Shown: positions 7,534-13,861, counted from the stretch's first letter. The stretch: DNA of 14,461 bases from JAJPGZ01 sp038229295 (GCA_038229295.1 JBBROO010000060.1:1-14461), one strand, 5' to 3'. Program-made: numbers and translations. The notes: generated by a model not told the origin, from the letters alone.

Positions 7534-8958
7534 TCAGAGATCGATCGCGTAACGCTTCATCTTATTATAAAGCGTGGGCCGTTGAATCCCCAGAAGCTGC
7601 GCGGCTTTCTTTTTGTTTCCGTGCGATTGCGCGAGCGCTTGCAAAATCGTGCTGCGCTCCATGTCGTCGAGACATTGCACGCCCTGGCGCGTCGGAGCCG
7701 AATGTCCGTTTTTCTGCAGCGCTGAGGGCAATTGCACTTCGGCCGGCAATTCTTTTATGCCGATCAAATCCTGACGCGAGAGCACGACGGCATACTCCAC
7801 GGCGTTTTGAAGCTCGCGCACATTTCCGGGCCAGGCGTAATCGAGCAATTTCTGAAAAGCGTCCGGCGCAATGGCTGGCTCGGGTTTTTGCAATTGCTGC
7901 GCGAATTGCCTAACGAACGATGCGACTAACGGGGGAATGTCCTGTTTGCGCTCGCGCAATGGCGGGACCTCGATTTGAAATGTGTTAATGCGATAATACA
8001 AATCCGATCGCAGTCGCGTCTCGGCCAGCGCTTGTGCGATCGGTCGGTTCGTCGCCGCGATGACGCGAAAATCCGCCTTTAAAGTTTTGGTGCTGCCAAG
8101 CGGGCGATATTCGCGCTCCTGCAAAACGCGCAGGAATCGAGTCTGCAAATCCGCCGGCATGTCAGAAATTTCATCGAGAAATAATGTGGCACCATTTGCT
8201 TGGGCGATCATTCCGGGAAAATCATTCGTCGCGCCGGTGAAGGCGCCCTTCACGTAGCCGAAAAGTTCGCCCTCGATCATGGTCTGCGGAAACGCCGCGC
8301 AATTTAATTTCACCATCTCTTTCGTGGCCCGCCGGCTGCGATGATGAATCACATTGGCGATGACTTCTTTGCCGACACCGCTTTCGCCCGTAATGAGAAC
8401 GTTTGCATCTGACGGCGCCATCGCGGTGATGAGATCTTCGATCTGTTGCATCACCTTGCTCGTGAAAATCGGCAGCATCCGCGTCTCAGCGATCTCGAGG
8501 CGCTTCTCCAGTTCCTCGGTTTTATGGCGAAGCTCTTGCGTTTCGCGTAAGAGCGATTGCTTCTCGAGCGCCTTCTCCACCAGGCTGAGCAATTCTTCCG
8601 CGGCGTATGGCTTACTAATAAAATGATAAGCGCCGCGCTTGATTGATTCGATGGCGTTGTTCAACGAATCGTGCGCCGTCAAAATAATCACCTGCGTGCC
8701 GGGATGCTCGCGTTTGATTTGCTCGAGAATTTGCAGACCATCGGCGTCCGGTAATTGAAGATCGAGAAGGATCAACGCCGGCGATCGGTTTTTTAGAAGT
8801 TTAAGCGCAGCCGCCGCGGTGCCGGCCGTTTCGACTTCATAACCGTAACGTCCGAGCAAGGCCGCCAGCGTGAGCAATATCGGCCGCTCATCGTCGATGA
8901 TAAGAATGCGACGATTATCCGTGGTGCTAATCGACTTTGCTTTGTGGTTGTTTTCCAT
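7534..8958 (-). CDS. NtrC-family sigma54-dependent response regulator
   Basis: A 474-aa activator with the classical three-part layout. The receiver domain (about 16-130) has D22/D23, phosphoacceptor D66 (LILLD), T94 and K116. The AAA+ domain has Walker A GESGVGKE (191-198), the sigma54-contacting GAFTGA loop (238-243) and Walker B TLFLDEIS (258-265). The C-terminal Fis-type helix-turn-helix is at about 434-474 (NKKKAAQLLGIQRPTLYNKMKRY). All motifs needed to open sigma54 promoters are intact. I choose ATG at 8958 because GAGGG sits 4 bases upstream, the only convincing ribosome binding site in the window. A TTG at 9000 would add 14 unconserved residues. A histidine kinase gene ends 72 bases upstream and glnD follows downstream, which suggests but does not prove a nitrogen-related role. 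Confidence 0.93.
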   Translation of the reverse strand: MENNHKAKSISTTDNRRILIIDDERPILLTLAALLGRYGYEVETAGTAAAALKLLKNRSPALILLDLQLPDADGLQILEQIKREHPGTQVIILTAHDSLNNAIESIKRGAYHFISKPYAAEELLSLVEKALEKQSLLRETQELRHKTEELEKRLEIAETRMLPIFTSKVMQQIEDLITAMAPSDANVLITGESGVGKEVIANVIHHRSRRATKEMVKLNCAAFPQTMIEGELFGYVKGAFTGATNDFPGMIAQANGATLFLDEISDMPADLQTRFLRVLQEREYRPLGSTKTLKADFRVIAATNRPIAQALAETRLRSDLYYRINTFQIEVPPLRERKQDIPPLVASFVRQFAQQLQKPEPAIAPDAFQKLLDYAWPGNVRELQNAVEYAVVLSRQDLIGIKELPAEVQLPSALQKNGHSAPTRQGVQCLDDMERSTILQALAQSHGNKKKAAQLLGIQRPTLYNKMKRYAIDL

Positions 8959-9030
8959 TGCACCCTCGCCCTTTGCGCGGGTTTCTACTCGCGCTCCCAA
9001 TGTATTGCGCGAGAGGCAAGTACCACAATT

Positions 9031-9744
9031 CTAACTTTCGCCGCGGGAAAGAGGCAACAAAATTGTGCTGATGAGGCTGGACGTGGCTGAATCATGTTCT
9101 GCGCTGAATTGTCCGCTGTGGGCTTGCACGATAGCGTTCACGCGATTTAAACCAAGGCCATAATGTCCGTGGCCGACGCGTCGCATCGGCTCGCGCGCCC
9201 AACCGTCGCTGGTCATGGCGAAATCGGATGACTTTGGTTCGCGTAGTTGCAGAACAAATTGGTCCTTTTCAATTCGCGCGCTGATCGTGATCGCGCTCTC
9301 CTTCGCTCCGTACCGCGCCGCATTGTCGATCAACTCGAAGACAGCTTGTTGCAACAATTGTGGATCGACATCGAGCATCGCGTCGCCCACATCGCCCTCC
9401 CAATTCACCGCCGCCTTTCGACCTGGAAAATCCTGTTCGAATTTTCGCCGAGTATCTTCCATGAAATCCGCGGCTCGGTAGGGCATCAAATTCACTTTCG
9501 GCTGCGCCAACGCCCCCGAGAGTTTTTGCAGAACGGTGCCCAGCTGCGAAATCATTTCGCGCAAGCGCTTGATCTCGCCCTTCATCTCCGCGTCGGTCGC
9601 GAGTTCGTTGAGGAAAACGGACTGGAGTTCGGCCGCGTTCAAGTGGTTGCGCAAATCGTGACTAAGCTGACGCACGAAACGAACGACATCGTCCCACGGG
9701 ACCGCGGAAGGTCCGTTCGATGAAGATGAAGGCGCGTCAGACAT
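9031..9744 (-). CDS. Small soluble histidine kinase, sensor-less, with atypical ATP-binding domain
   Basis: A 237-aa kinase-like protein, probably partner of the downstream regulator. The dimerisation/phosphorylation helix carries QLSHDLRNHLNA, with H29 the likely phosphorylated residue. The ATPase domain has the N box FELIDNAARYGA (N141) and the G2 box GHGHYGLGLNRVNAIVQAHSG (191-211). The DxGxG G1 box expected between them is not visible; that stretch reads LREPKSSDFAMTSDGWAREP. There is no PAS, GAF or membrane sensor, so its input is unknown. The ATG overlaps the pgi stop as TAATG, so translation is probably coupled. It could be an active kinase with a divergent G1 box or a phosphatase-biased variant; sequence alone does not decide. 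Confidence 0.85.
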   Translation of the reverse strand: MSDAPSSSSNGPSAVPWDDVVRFVRQLSHDLRNHLNAAELQSVFLNELATDAEMKGEIKRLREMISQLGTVLQKLSGALAQPKVNLMPYRAADFMEDTRRKFEQDFPGRKAAVNWEGDVGDAMLDVDPQLLQQAVFELIDNAARYGAKESAITISARIEKDQFVLQLREPKSSDFAMTSDGWAREPMRRVGHGHYGLGLNRVNAIVQAHSGQFSAEHDSATSSLISTILLPLSRGES

Positions 9745-11315
9745 TATCGAGTCGAAAATTTTTCGTCACCGGGACGCTCGCCTTGCAGGATGTCGATCTT
9801 GCCATCGTTGCTCGCGAGGTGACGCAATGTATGGAAAACATCTTCCGGATCGACATCGAGTGCGCGCGCGATTTCTTCTGCGGTTTTTCCCTCGGCCGAA
9901 AGTTGAGCGCGCACTTTGTTTTGGAGTTCGAGCAATTTGGTTGCGGCTTTCTTGCCCGCCTCGACGCCGGGTTGATGATACGCGTTCACGTTAACGAGCG
10001 ACCCATAAAATCCAACCGCGCGTTCGTACAACCCGATTAGTGCGCCGACATTGAAGGCATCGACATCGGGAATACTGACGGTGATCGACTCCCGGCCGCT
10101 CTCGTAAAGGGCCGCGCGGGTTCCGCGCAAAAATCCCTGGAGGTAATCGCCGCTCGTGACATTCTTTTCGACTTCGAATTTTTCACCATGTCGATCTTTC
10201 CGCACTTCGATGAAGGTAACGAAGAAGTTCAACACACCATCTCGCAGTTGCTGCACGTAAGCGTGTTGATCGGTCGAACCTTTGTTCCCGTAAACCGCCA
10301 TCCCCTGATGCACAACCTTGCCATCCAGGTCCTTCTCCTTGCCTAACGATTCCATGACGAGCTGCTGCAAATATTTACTGAACAACATCAGCCGATCTTT
10401 GTACGGCAGAACCACCATGTCTTTTTCGCCGCGCCCGTTCCCGGCGTAATACCACATCAGCGCGAGAAGCATGGCGGCGTTTTGCGCCGCATCGGCAGCG
10501 CGCGTTTTTTCGTCCATCGCCGCCGCGCCGGCAAGGAAGTTGTCGATCTTGAAACCTTGCAGCGCCATCGGCGTAAGTCCGACGGAGCTCATAATAGATG
10601 TGCGACCGCCGACCCAGTCGTGCATCGGGAACCGCGCGAGCCATCCGTTTTTCTCTGCGTATTTATCGAGCTCGCTGCCAACGCCGGTCACCGCGACCGC
10701 GTGTTTGCCAAATGGAATTCCGGCCGCTTTGAATTTCGCTTCCGTCTCCAGCATCCCGTTGCGCGTTTCTTTCGTCCCGCCGGATTTGGAGATAACGACC
10801 ACGACTGTGTGCGAAAGGTGATTATCGATCTTAGCGAAGACGCGATCGAATCCATCGGGATCGGTGTTATCGAGGAAGTAAATATCCATCGGATCGTCGG
10901 CCGATCCGAGCGCATCGGCGATGAATTGAGGCCCAAGGGCGGAGCCGCCAATCCCGATCAACAAGATATGTTCGAATTTCTTTCCGTTTGCCGCCGAGAT
11001 TTTTCCGGAATGGACATCAGCCGCAAATTGTTTAATGCGCTTGTTTGTATCTTCGATGTCGCGGCGAAGCTCGTCGTTAGGCGCGAGCGCGGGATTGCGC
11101 AGCCAATAATGGCCGACCATGCGTTGCTCATCCGGGTTCGCAATGGCGCCGGCTTCGAGCTCGCGCATGGCGGCGAATGCGATGTCGATCTTGCCGCGCA
11201 TCGTGTCCAAAAAATCCTCCGGAAATTTCATCCGGCTGATATCGATCGAAAACGCCGGCTCGTCGTAGCTAAGAAAAAATTGTTGGAAGCGTTGCCAGAG
11301 CGACGAGGAGCCCAT
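9744..11315 (-). CDS. pgi: Glucose-6-phosphate isomerase
   Basis: Interconverts glucose-6-phosphate and fructose-6-phosphate in the cytoplasm (glycolysis/gluconeogenesis). The 523-aa protein has two SIS-type sugar-binding lobes: GIGGSALGP (121-129), VVVISKSGGTKET (172-184) and DWVGGRTSIMSSVGL (233-247). Likely catalytic residues are E322 (QQLVMESLGK), H351 (TDQHAY) and K455 (HQPGVEAGKKAA), all present. Residues about 465-523 form an added tail (AEGKTAEEIARALDVDPEDVFHTLRHLASN) that looks like a small helix-turn-helix or winged-helix unit. The ATG at 11315 lies 71 bases after the icd stop, past a palindromic element, and lacks a ribosome binding site. Its stop overlaps the kinase start. It contains four exact 10-mers and one near-copy. 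Confidence 0.95.
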   Translation of the reverse strand: MGSSSLWQRFQQFFLSYDEPAFSIDISRMKFPEDFLDTMRGKIDIAFAAMRELEAGAIANPDEQRMVGHYWLRNPALAPNDELRRDIEDTNKRIKQFAADVHSGKISAANGKKFEHILLIGIGGSALGPQFIADALGSADDPMDIYFLDNTDPDGFDRVFAKIDNHLSHTVVVVISKSGGTKETRNGMLETEAKFKAAGIPFGKHAVAVTGVGSELDKYAEKNGWLARFPMHDWVGGRTSIMSSVGLTPMALQGFKIDNFLAGAAAMDEKTRAADAAQNAAMLLALMWYYAGNGRGEKDMVVLPYKDRLMLFSKYLQQLVMESLGKEKDLDGKVVHQGMAVYGNKGSTDQHAYVQQLRDGVLNFFVTFIEVRKDRHGEKFEVEKNVTSGDYLQGFLRGTRAALYESGRESITVSIPDVDAFNVGALIGLYERAVGFYGSLVNVNAYHQPGVEAGKKAATKLLELQNKVRAQLSAEGKTAEEIARALDVDPEDVFHTLRHLASNDGKIDILQGERPGDEKFSTR

Positions 11316-11324
11316 GTCAAATCA

Positions 11325-11389
11325 TAATGGAGGGACGACCTCCGTGTCGTCCCTAAATTTGGGACGGGACAAAGCCCGTCCCTCCATTA
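11325..11389. repeat. Nested palindromic element between icd and pgi
   Basis: TAATGGAGGGACG (11325-11337) is the exact reverse complement of CGTCCCTCCATTA (11377-11389). Inside are two alternative 8-bp hairpins: GGGACGAC/GTCGTCCC (11332-11339 and 11346-11353, 6-base loop) and GGGACGGG/CCCGTCCC (11361-11368 and 11375-11382, 6-base loop). The right end contains the icd stop codon. It could act as a REP-like element, an RNA stabiliser or an attenuator between the two genes. No U-tract follows on the minus strand, so a simple intrinsic terminator is not supported. Confidence 0.85.
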
Positions 11390-12700
11390 CATGTGCTCGA
11401 TGACGTTGTCGCCGAACTGGGAGCATTTGATTTCGGTGGCCCCTTCCATCAGTCGCGCGAAATCGTAAGTGACGCGTTTGCTCGCGATGGCACCATTGAG
11501 TCCTTTCAGAATCAGATTGGCCACTTCGGTCCAGCCCATGTAACGGAACATCATTTCGCCGGAGAGAATGACCGAACCTGGATTCACTTTGTCCTGGTTT
11601 GCGTACTTCGGCGCGGTGCCGTGGGTCGCTTCGAAAATGGCGTGGCCAGTGATGTAATTGATGTTGCCGCCGGGCGCGATGCCGATGCCGCCGACTTGTG
11701 CCGCGAGCGCATCGCTCAAGTAGTCGCCATTTAAATTCAATGTCGCGATGACGTCGAAATCTTCCGGACGCGTCAGCACTTGCTGCAGCGTGATGTCGGC
11801 GATCGCGTCTTTGATGACAATGCCGGCGCCGGGTTTTCCCATCGGAATTTTGCACCACGGCCCGCCGTCGATTTCTTCGGCACCGAAATAACTTTTCGCG
11901 ATTTCGTAGCCCCAATCGCGAAACGCACCTTCGGTGAATTTCATGATGTTGCCCTTGTGCACGAGGGTCACGCTCTTGCGCTGGTTCTTGATCGCGTAGG
12001 AAATGGCGCTGTGAATCAAACGGACGCTGCCAGAACGGCTGACCGGTTTTAGGCCGATACCGACCATAATGTCGTCCTTTTCCGGTGCGCCGACTTCTTT
12101 CCAAAACGCCGCAGCCTTGTCTTTGGTGCCGAACCGAATTTTGTCGAACTCCTTCGGAAATTCTTTGGCGATGAAATCGAGAACCTTCTGCGACTCCGAC
12201 GTGCCGGCGGCGTATTCGATGCCGGCGTAAATGTCTTCGGTGTTTTCGCGGAAGATCACCATGTCGACTTTCTCCGGATGTTTGACGGGCGAGGGGACGC
12301 CTTTGAAGTACTGCACCGGCCGCAAACAAACGAAAAGATCGAGAAGCTGACGGAGAGCGACGTTGAGGGAGCGAATTCCGCCGCCGACTGGAGTCGTTAG
12401 GGGGCCTTTGATCCCGACCAGATATTCGCGAAATGCTTCGACCGTGTCGTCGGGCAACCAATTATCGAACTTGTCTTTGGCCGATTGACCAGCGAACACT
12501 TCCCACCACGAGACTTTCTTTTGGCCAGCGTAAGCTTTTTCAACCGCGGCATCGAAGACGCGCACGCTCGACGCCCAAATATCGGGGCCGGTTCCATCAC
12601 CGCGGATGAAGGGGATGATCGGGTTGTCCGGGACGGTCAGTCGGCCTTTATCGATGTCGATCTTGCCGCCGGCTGGCGGTGTGATGTCTTGGTACGGCAT
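11387..12700 (-). CDS. icd: Isocitrate dehydrogenase, NADP-dependent type
   Basis: Oxidatively decarboxylates isocitrate to 2-oxoglutarate in the TCA cycle; cytoplasmic homodimer. The 437-aa protein follows the E. coli Icd pattern throughout. The substrate loop is TTPVGGGIRSLNVALRQ (102-118), with S111 at the position phosphorylated by AceK in E. coli, and R117. NADP specificity is indicated by K365-Y366 in HGTAPKYANQDKVNPGS (360-376) and by Y412/R416 in YDFARLMEG. It ends CSQFGDNVIEHM, close to the E. coli end. ATG at 12700 is supported by the N-terminal alignment; no ribosome binding site is seen. Upstream lie short direct repeats and a 7-bp tandem array. Its product is the carbon signal sensed by PII proteins, which fits with glnD further along the same strand. 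Confidence 0.96.
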   Translation of the reverse strand: MPYQDITPPAGGKIDIDKGRLTVPDNPIIPFIRGDGTGPDIWASSVRVFDAAVEKAYAGQKKVSWWEVFAGQSAKDKFDNWLPDDTVEAFREYLVGIKGPLTTPVGGGIRSLNVALRQLLDLFVCLRPVQYFKGVPSPVKHPEKVDMVIFRENTEDIYAGIEYAAGTSESQKVLDFIAKEFPKEFDKIRFGTKDKAAAFWKEVGAPEKDDIMVGIGLKPVSRSGSVRLIHSAISYAIKNQRKSVTLVHKGNIMKFTEGAFRDWGYEIAKSYFGAEEIDGGPWCKIPMGKPGAGIVIKDAIADITLQQVLTRPEDFDVIATLNLNGDYLSDALAAQVGGIGIAPGGNINYITGHAIFEATHGTAPKYANQDKVNPGSVILSGEMMFRYMGWTEVANLILKGLNGAIASKRVTYDFARLMEGATEIKCSQFGDNVIEHM

Positions 12701-12721
12701 AGGACGTGGAACGTAAGTAGG

Positions 12722-12749
12722 AAGTCAAAAGTAGAAAGTCAAAAGTAGA
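12722..12749. repeat. Two tandem 14-bp units upstream of icd
   Basis: AAGTCAAAAGTAGA is repeated head to tail at 12722-12735 and 12736-12749, followed by CTCAGAACTC. On the minus strand each unit offers a TTTTGACTT segment that includes a TTGACT -35-like hexamer, so this could be part of the icd promoter. No convincing -10 partner was found. Confidence 0.7.
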
Positions 12750-12760
12750 ACTCAGAACTC

Positions 12761-12879
12761 AGAGGACAGAGGACAGAGGACAGAGGACAGAGGACAGAGG
12801 ACAGAGGACAGAGGACAGAGGACAGAGGACAGAGGACAGAGGACAGAGGACAGAGGACAGAGGACAGAGGACAGGGGAC
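12761..12879. repeat. 7-bp tandem array (AGAGGAC), 17 units
   Basis: Sixteen perfect AGAGGAC units run from 12761 to 12872, followed by one variant, AGGGGAC (12873-12879). The array ends two bases before the ATG of the hicA-like remnant at 12882 and lies 60 bases upstream of icd on the other strand. A 7-bp unit shifts the reading frame with each gain or loss, and each unit contains a Shine-Dalgarno-like GAGGA on the plus strand. This is a likely length-variable locus (slipped-strand mispairing). Confidence 0.95.
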
Positions 12880-12881
12880 AG

Positions 12882-13106
12882 ATGCCTCGGAAGATTCGGC
12901 AACTTATCGCTGATCTGGAGAAGCACGGGTTCGTCGATCGGGGAGGCAAAGGATCGCATCGAAACACTTCCTGCACACGGTCGAGTATTACGCCAGGGAC
13001 CACTTCCTCTGACTTGCGCGATTTATGCTGCCACAATCCGAAGAGCCGCCGCCGCCGGCGCTGGCTGACGAGCGGTGTCGCCAAGGCCAAGCCGCTCCCA
13101 GCCTAG
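12882..13106 (+). pseudogene. Degraded hicA-like toxin gene
   Basis: The first 28 residues, MPRKIRQLIADLEKHGFVDRGG followed by KGSHRN, match the N-terminal half of HicA mRNA interferases, including the GSHR motif with the catalytic His. After that the open frame becomes Ser/Thr/Arg-rich and runs to 74 aa without the expected strand and GDD-like segment. Fragments resembling a HicA continuation appear in another frame (HFLHT, from about 12965), which suggests a frameshift near 12963. No hicB antitoxin is visible beside it. The stop at 13104-13106 overlaps the convergent toxin stop. The gene is very probably inactive, but a sequencing error cannot be excluded. Confidence 0.65.
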
Positions 13107-13381
13107 CCACGATGATAGATTTTGTGCGAACCGATATCCACCGTCACGACTACATCGTCTTCTATATAAAAGACTGCGCGCAAGTCTGCCTCGATTTCCG
13201 CTGCATAGATCGTGCGGCGGTACTGGGCCGAAAGTTTGTGTATCTTGTGAGTACGCAACCGAGGATCGAAGGGGTTTTCCCTGAAGATTTTCCAAGCCTG
13301 CCTTGTCGATTCCTTTTGGCTGGATGAAAGGGCGTAGAAGCTTTCCCAAAATTGTTGGGTCGGCTTAAAGCGATAATTCAT
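13103..13381 (-). CDS. RelE/ParE-superfamily toxin (YafQ-like), TA pair 1
   Basis: A 92-aa basic protein. The central FRENPFDPRLRTHKIHKLS (residues about 34-52) and the C-terminal strands DLRAVFYIEDDVVVTVDIGSH are typical of the RelE/ParE fold, whose members cleave mRNA on the ribosome or inhibit gyrase. H87 near the C-terminus (HKIYHRG) is a candidate active-site residue by comparison with YafQ-type toxins. The ATG overlaps the antitoxin stop (ATGA), so it is translationally coupled. It is convergent with the hicA-like remnant, with stops overlapping. Family is fairly sure; target unknown. Confidence 0.85.
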   Translation of the reverse strand: MNYRFKPTQQFWESFYALSSSQKESTRQAWKIFRENPFDPRLRTHKIHKLSAQYRRTIYAAEIEADLRAVFYIEDDVVVTVDIGSHKIYHRG

Positions 13382-13581
13382 TCCGCCGTGCGCGGCGGCG
13401 GCTTAGCTCCGCTCAACACGGTTTCCATGTCGGCAAAACGGCCGGAGGCGGCATCGACCATACCCTGCTTGAAAGATTCCGGAATCCAGGAATCATCATT
13501 TTCGATCACGAACTTGGCCACTTGCGCGCGTTCATCGACCGAGAGGGACTTGATCTGCTCGATGATTTCCGCGGCGCTCAT
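13378..13581 (-). CDS. Antitoxin of TA pair 1 (67 aa)
   Basis: A short acidic protein, MSAAEIIEQIKSLSVDERAQ at the N-terminus, with a helical N-terminal half and a Pro-rich C-terminal tail that would wrap the toxin. It resembles small addiction-module antitoxins by size and position, but I do not recognise a specific DNA-binding family. I choose the ATG at 13581 rather than the longer reading from 13659, because the extra 26 residues are unlike the family and a -10-like hexamer sits just upstream. Its TGA overlaps the toxin ATG by four bases. Confidence 0.75.
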   Translation of the reverse strand: MSAAEIIEQIKSLSVDERAQVAKFVIENDDSWIPESFKQGMVDAASGRFADMETVLSGAKPPPRTAE

Positions 13582-13588
13582 GGCACAA

Positions 13589-13617
13589 AGAATAACTAAC
13601 TTTCGCCAGGAAAACAA
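13589..13617 (-). promoter_or_regulatory. Predicted promoter of TA pair 1
   Basis: On the minus strand, TTGTTT (13617-13612) and TATTCT (13594-13589) are separated by 17 bases. The -10 hexamer ends 7 bases before the ATG at 13581, so transcription would start at or beside the start codon (leaderless). Both hexamers are only moderate matches. Confidence 0.4.
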
Positions 13618-13694
13618 GCAGCTGGGTTTTTCGCTTCCTGCTCTTCGACTGCTAACCAATGACCGATTAACTGATTAACAGTCGCTGACCTCCG

Positions 13695-13708
13695 GCCTTC
13701 GCCAAGGC
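13695..13708. repeat. Small hairpin in the spacer between the two TA pairs
   Basis: GCCTT (13695-13699) and AAGGC (13704-13708) flank the loop CGCC. The surrounding words, such as AGGCTACGGCGCGGCAAGC, are reminiscent of the repeat at the left end of the window (ACTACGGCTTGGCAGGC), suggesting a related dispersed repeat. Confidence 0.45.
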
Positions 13709-13747
13709 TACGGCGCGGCAAGCTGATCGCTGACTTGCAGCGCTCGC

Positions 13748-13852
13748 TTAGGCTCGCTTCGACAGACGGACAAACCGTCGTCGTTGCGAATACCCCACAG
13801 TGCCCAACGCCAACGCGGTCGCAACCCATGTGCCCGGCGCGGGAACTTTTGA
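13748..13852 (-). pseudogene. Remnant of a PEP-CTERM sorting tail
   Basis: On the minus strand the last 33 codons before a TAA at 13750-13748 read KVPAPGTWVATALALGTVGY followed by SQRRRFVRLSKRA. This has the three parts of a PEP-CTERM signal: a PEP-like motif (VPAPGTW, with Ala for Glu), a short hydrophobic segment and an Arg cluster. Upstream the frame runs antisense through the antitoxin of TA pair 2, with no plausible mature protein. It is therefore best read as the stump of an exported, exosortase-processed protein whose body was lost or replaced. The match is by eye only. Confidence 0.5.
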
Positions 13853-13861
13853 TTCAAAAAG

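Larger units (their letters stand above)
1391..12402. repeat. Iterated 8-mer CCTAACGA / TCGTTAGG, 10 exact copies
   Basis: CCTAACGA starts at 1391, 1551, 3029, 3956, 7909 and 10342. TCGTTAGG covers 5986-5993, 6727-6734, 11074-11081 and 12394-12401. An eleventh copy of the 7-base core CCTAACG is at 267. Nine of the ten lie wholly inside coding sequence; the tenth (3956-3963) forms the last codons of the nucleotidyltransferase gene. Reading registers differ: L-T (CTA ACG), P-N (CCT AAC), V-R (GTT AGG) and S-L (TCG TTA). Several of these use Leu CTA or TTA and Arg AGG, which are usually scarce in GC-rich genomes. The function is unknown. Confidence 0.8.
455..12664. repeat. Iterated 10-mer TGTCGATCTT / AAGATCGACA, 18 exact copies
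   Basis: Exact TGTCGATCTT on the plus strand starts at 455, 733, 1192, 1429, 1507, 4488, 7483, 9791, 10189, 10541, 11183 and 12655. Exact AAGATCGACA starts at 1090, 3231, 3926, 3942, 6162 and 6941. One-mismatch copies lie at 1899, 5771, 7292, 10823 and 12335. The base before TGTC is T or A in 17 of 18 copies, and the base after CTT is G in 13 of 18, so the working consensus is WTGTCGATCTTG. Fifteen copies are inside genes, in four reading registers (V-D-L, S-I-L/F, K-I-D, Q/K-D-R). Three are intergenic. Function is unknown; a DNA-level role such as an uptake or recognition word is inferred. Confidence 0.9.

Noticed and set aside
10482..11327. 281-codon plus-strand frame across pgi
   Set aside because: It is antisense to a well-conserved pgi, with no recognisable domain; a shadow of GC-rich codon use.
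11322..12461. 379-codon minus-strand frame overlapping icd
   Set aside because: It is Arg/His-rich out-of-frame reading of icd, which itself aligns over its full length with known Icd.
12701..12760. Full sigma70 promoter for icd from the TTGACT repeats
   Set aside because: No hexamer close to TATAAT was found at 16-18 bases from either TTGACT copy.
12761..12879. Possible CRISPR array
   Set aside because: The units are 7 bp with no spacers; it is a simple tandem repeat.
12752..13090. Minus-strand open frame with repeated SSVLCPL
   Set aside because: It is the 7-bp array translated: a 7-base unit gives a 21-base period open in every frame. The flanks do not resemble a protein.
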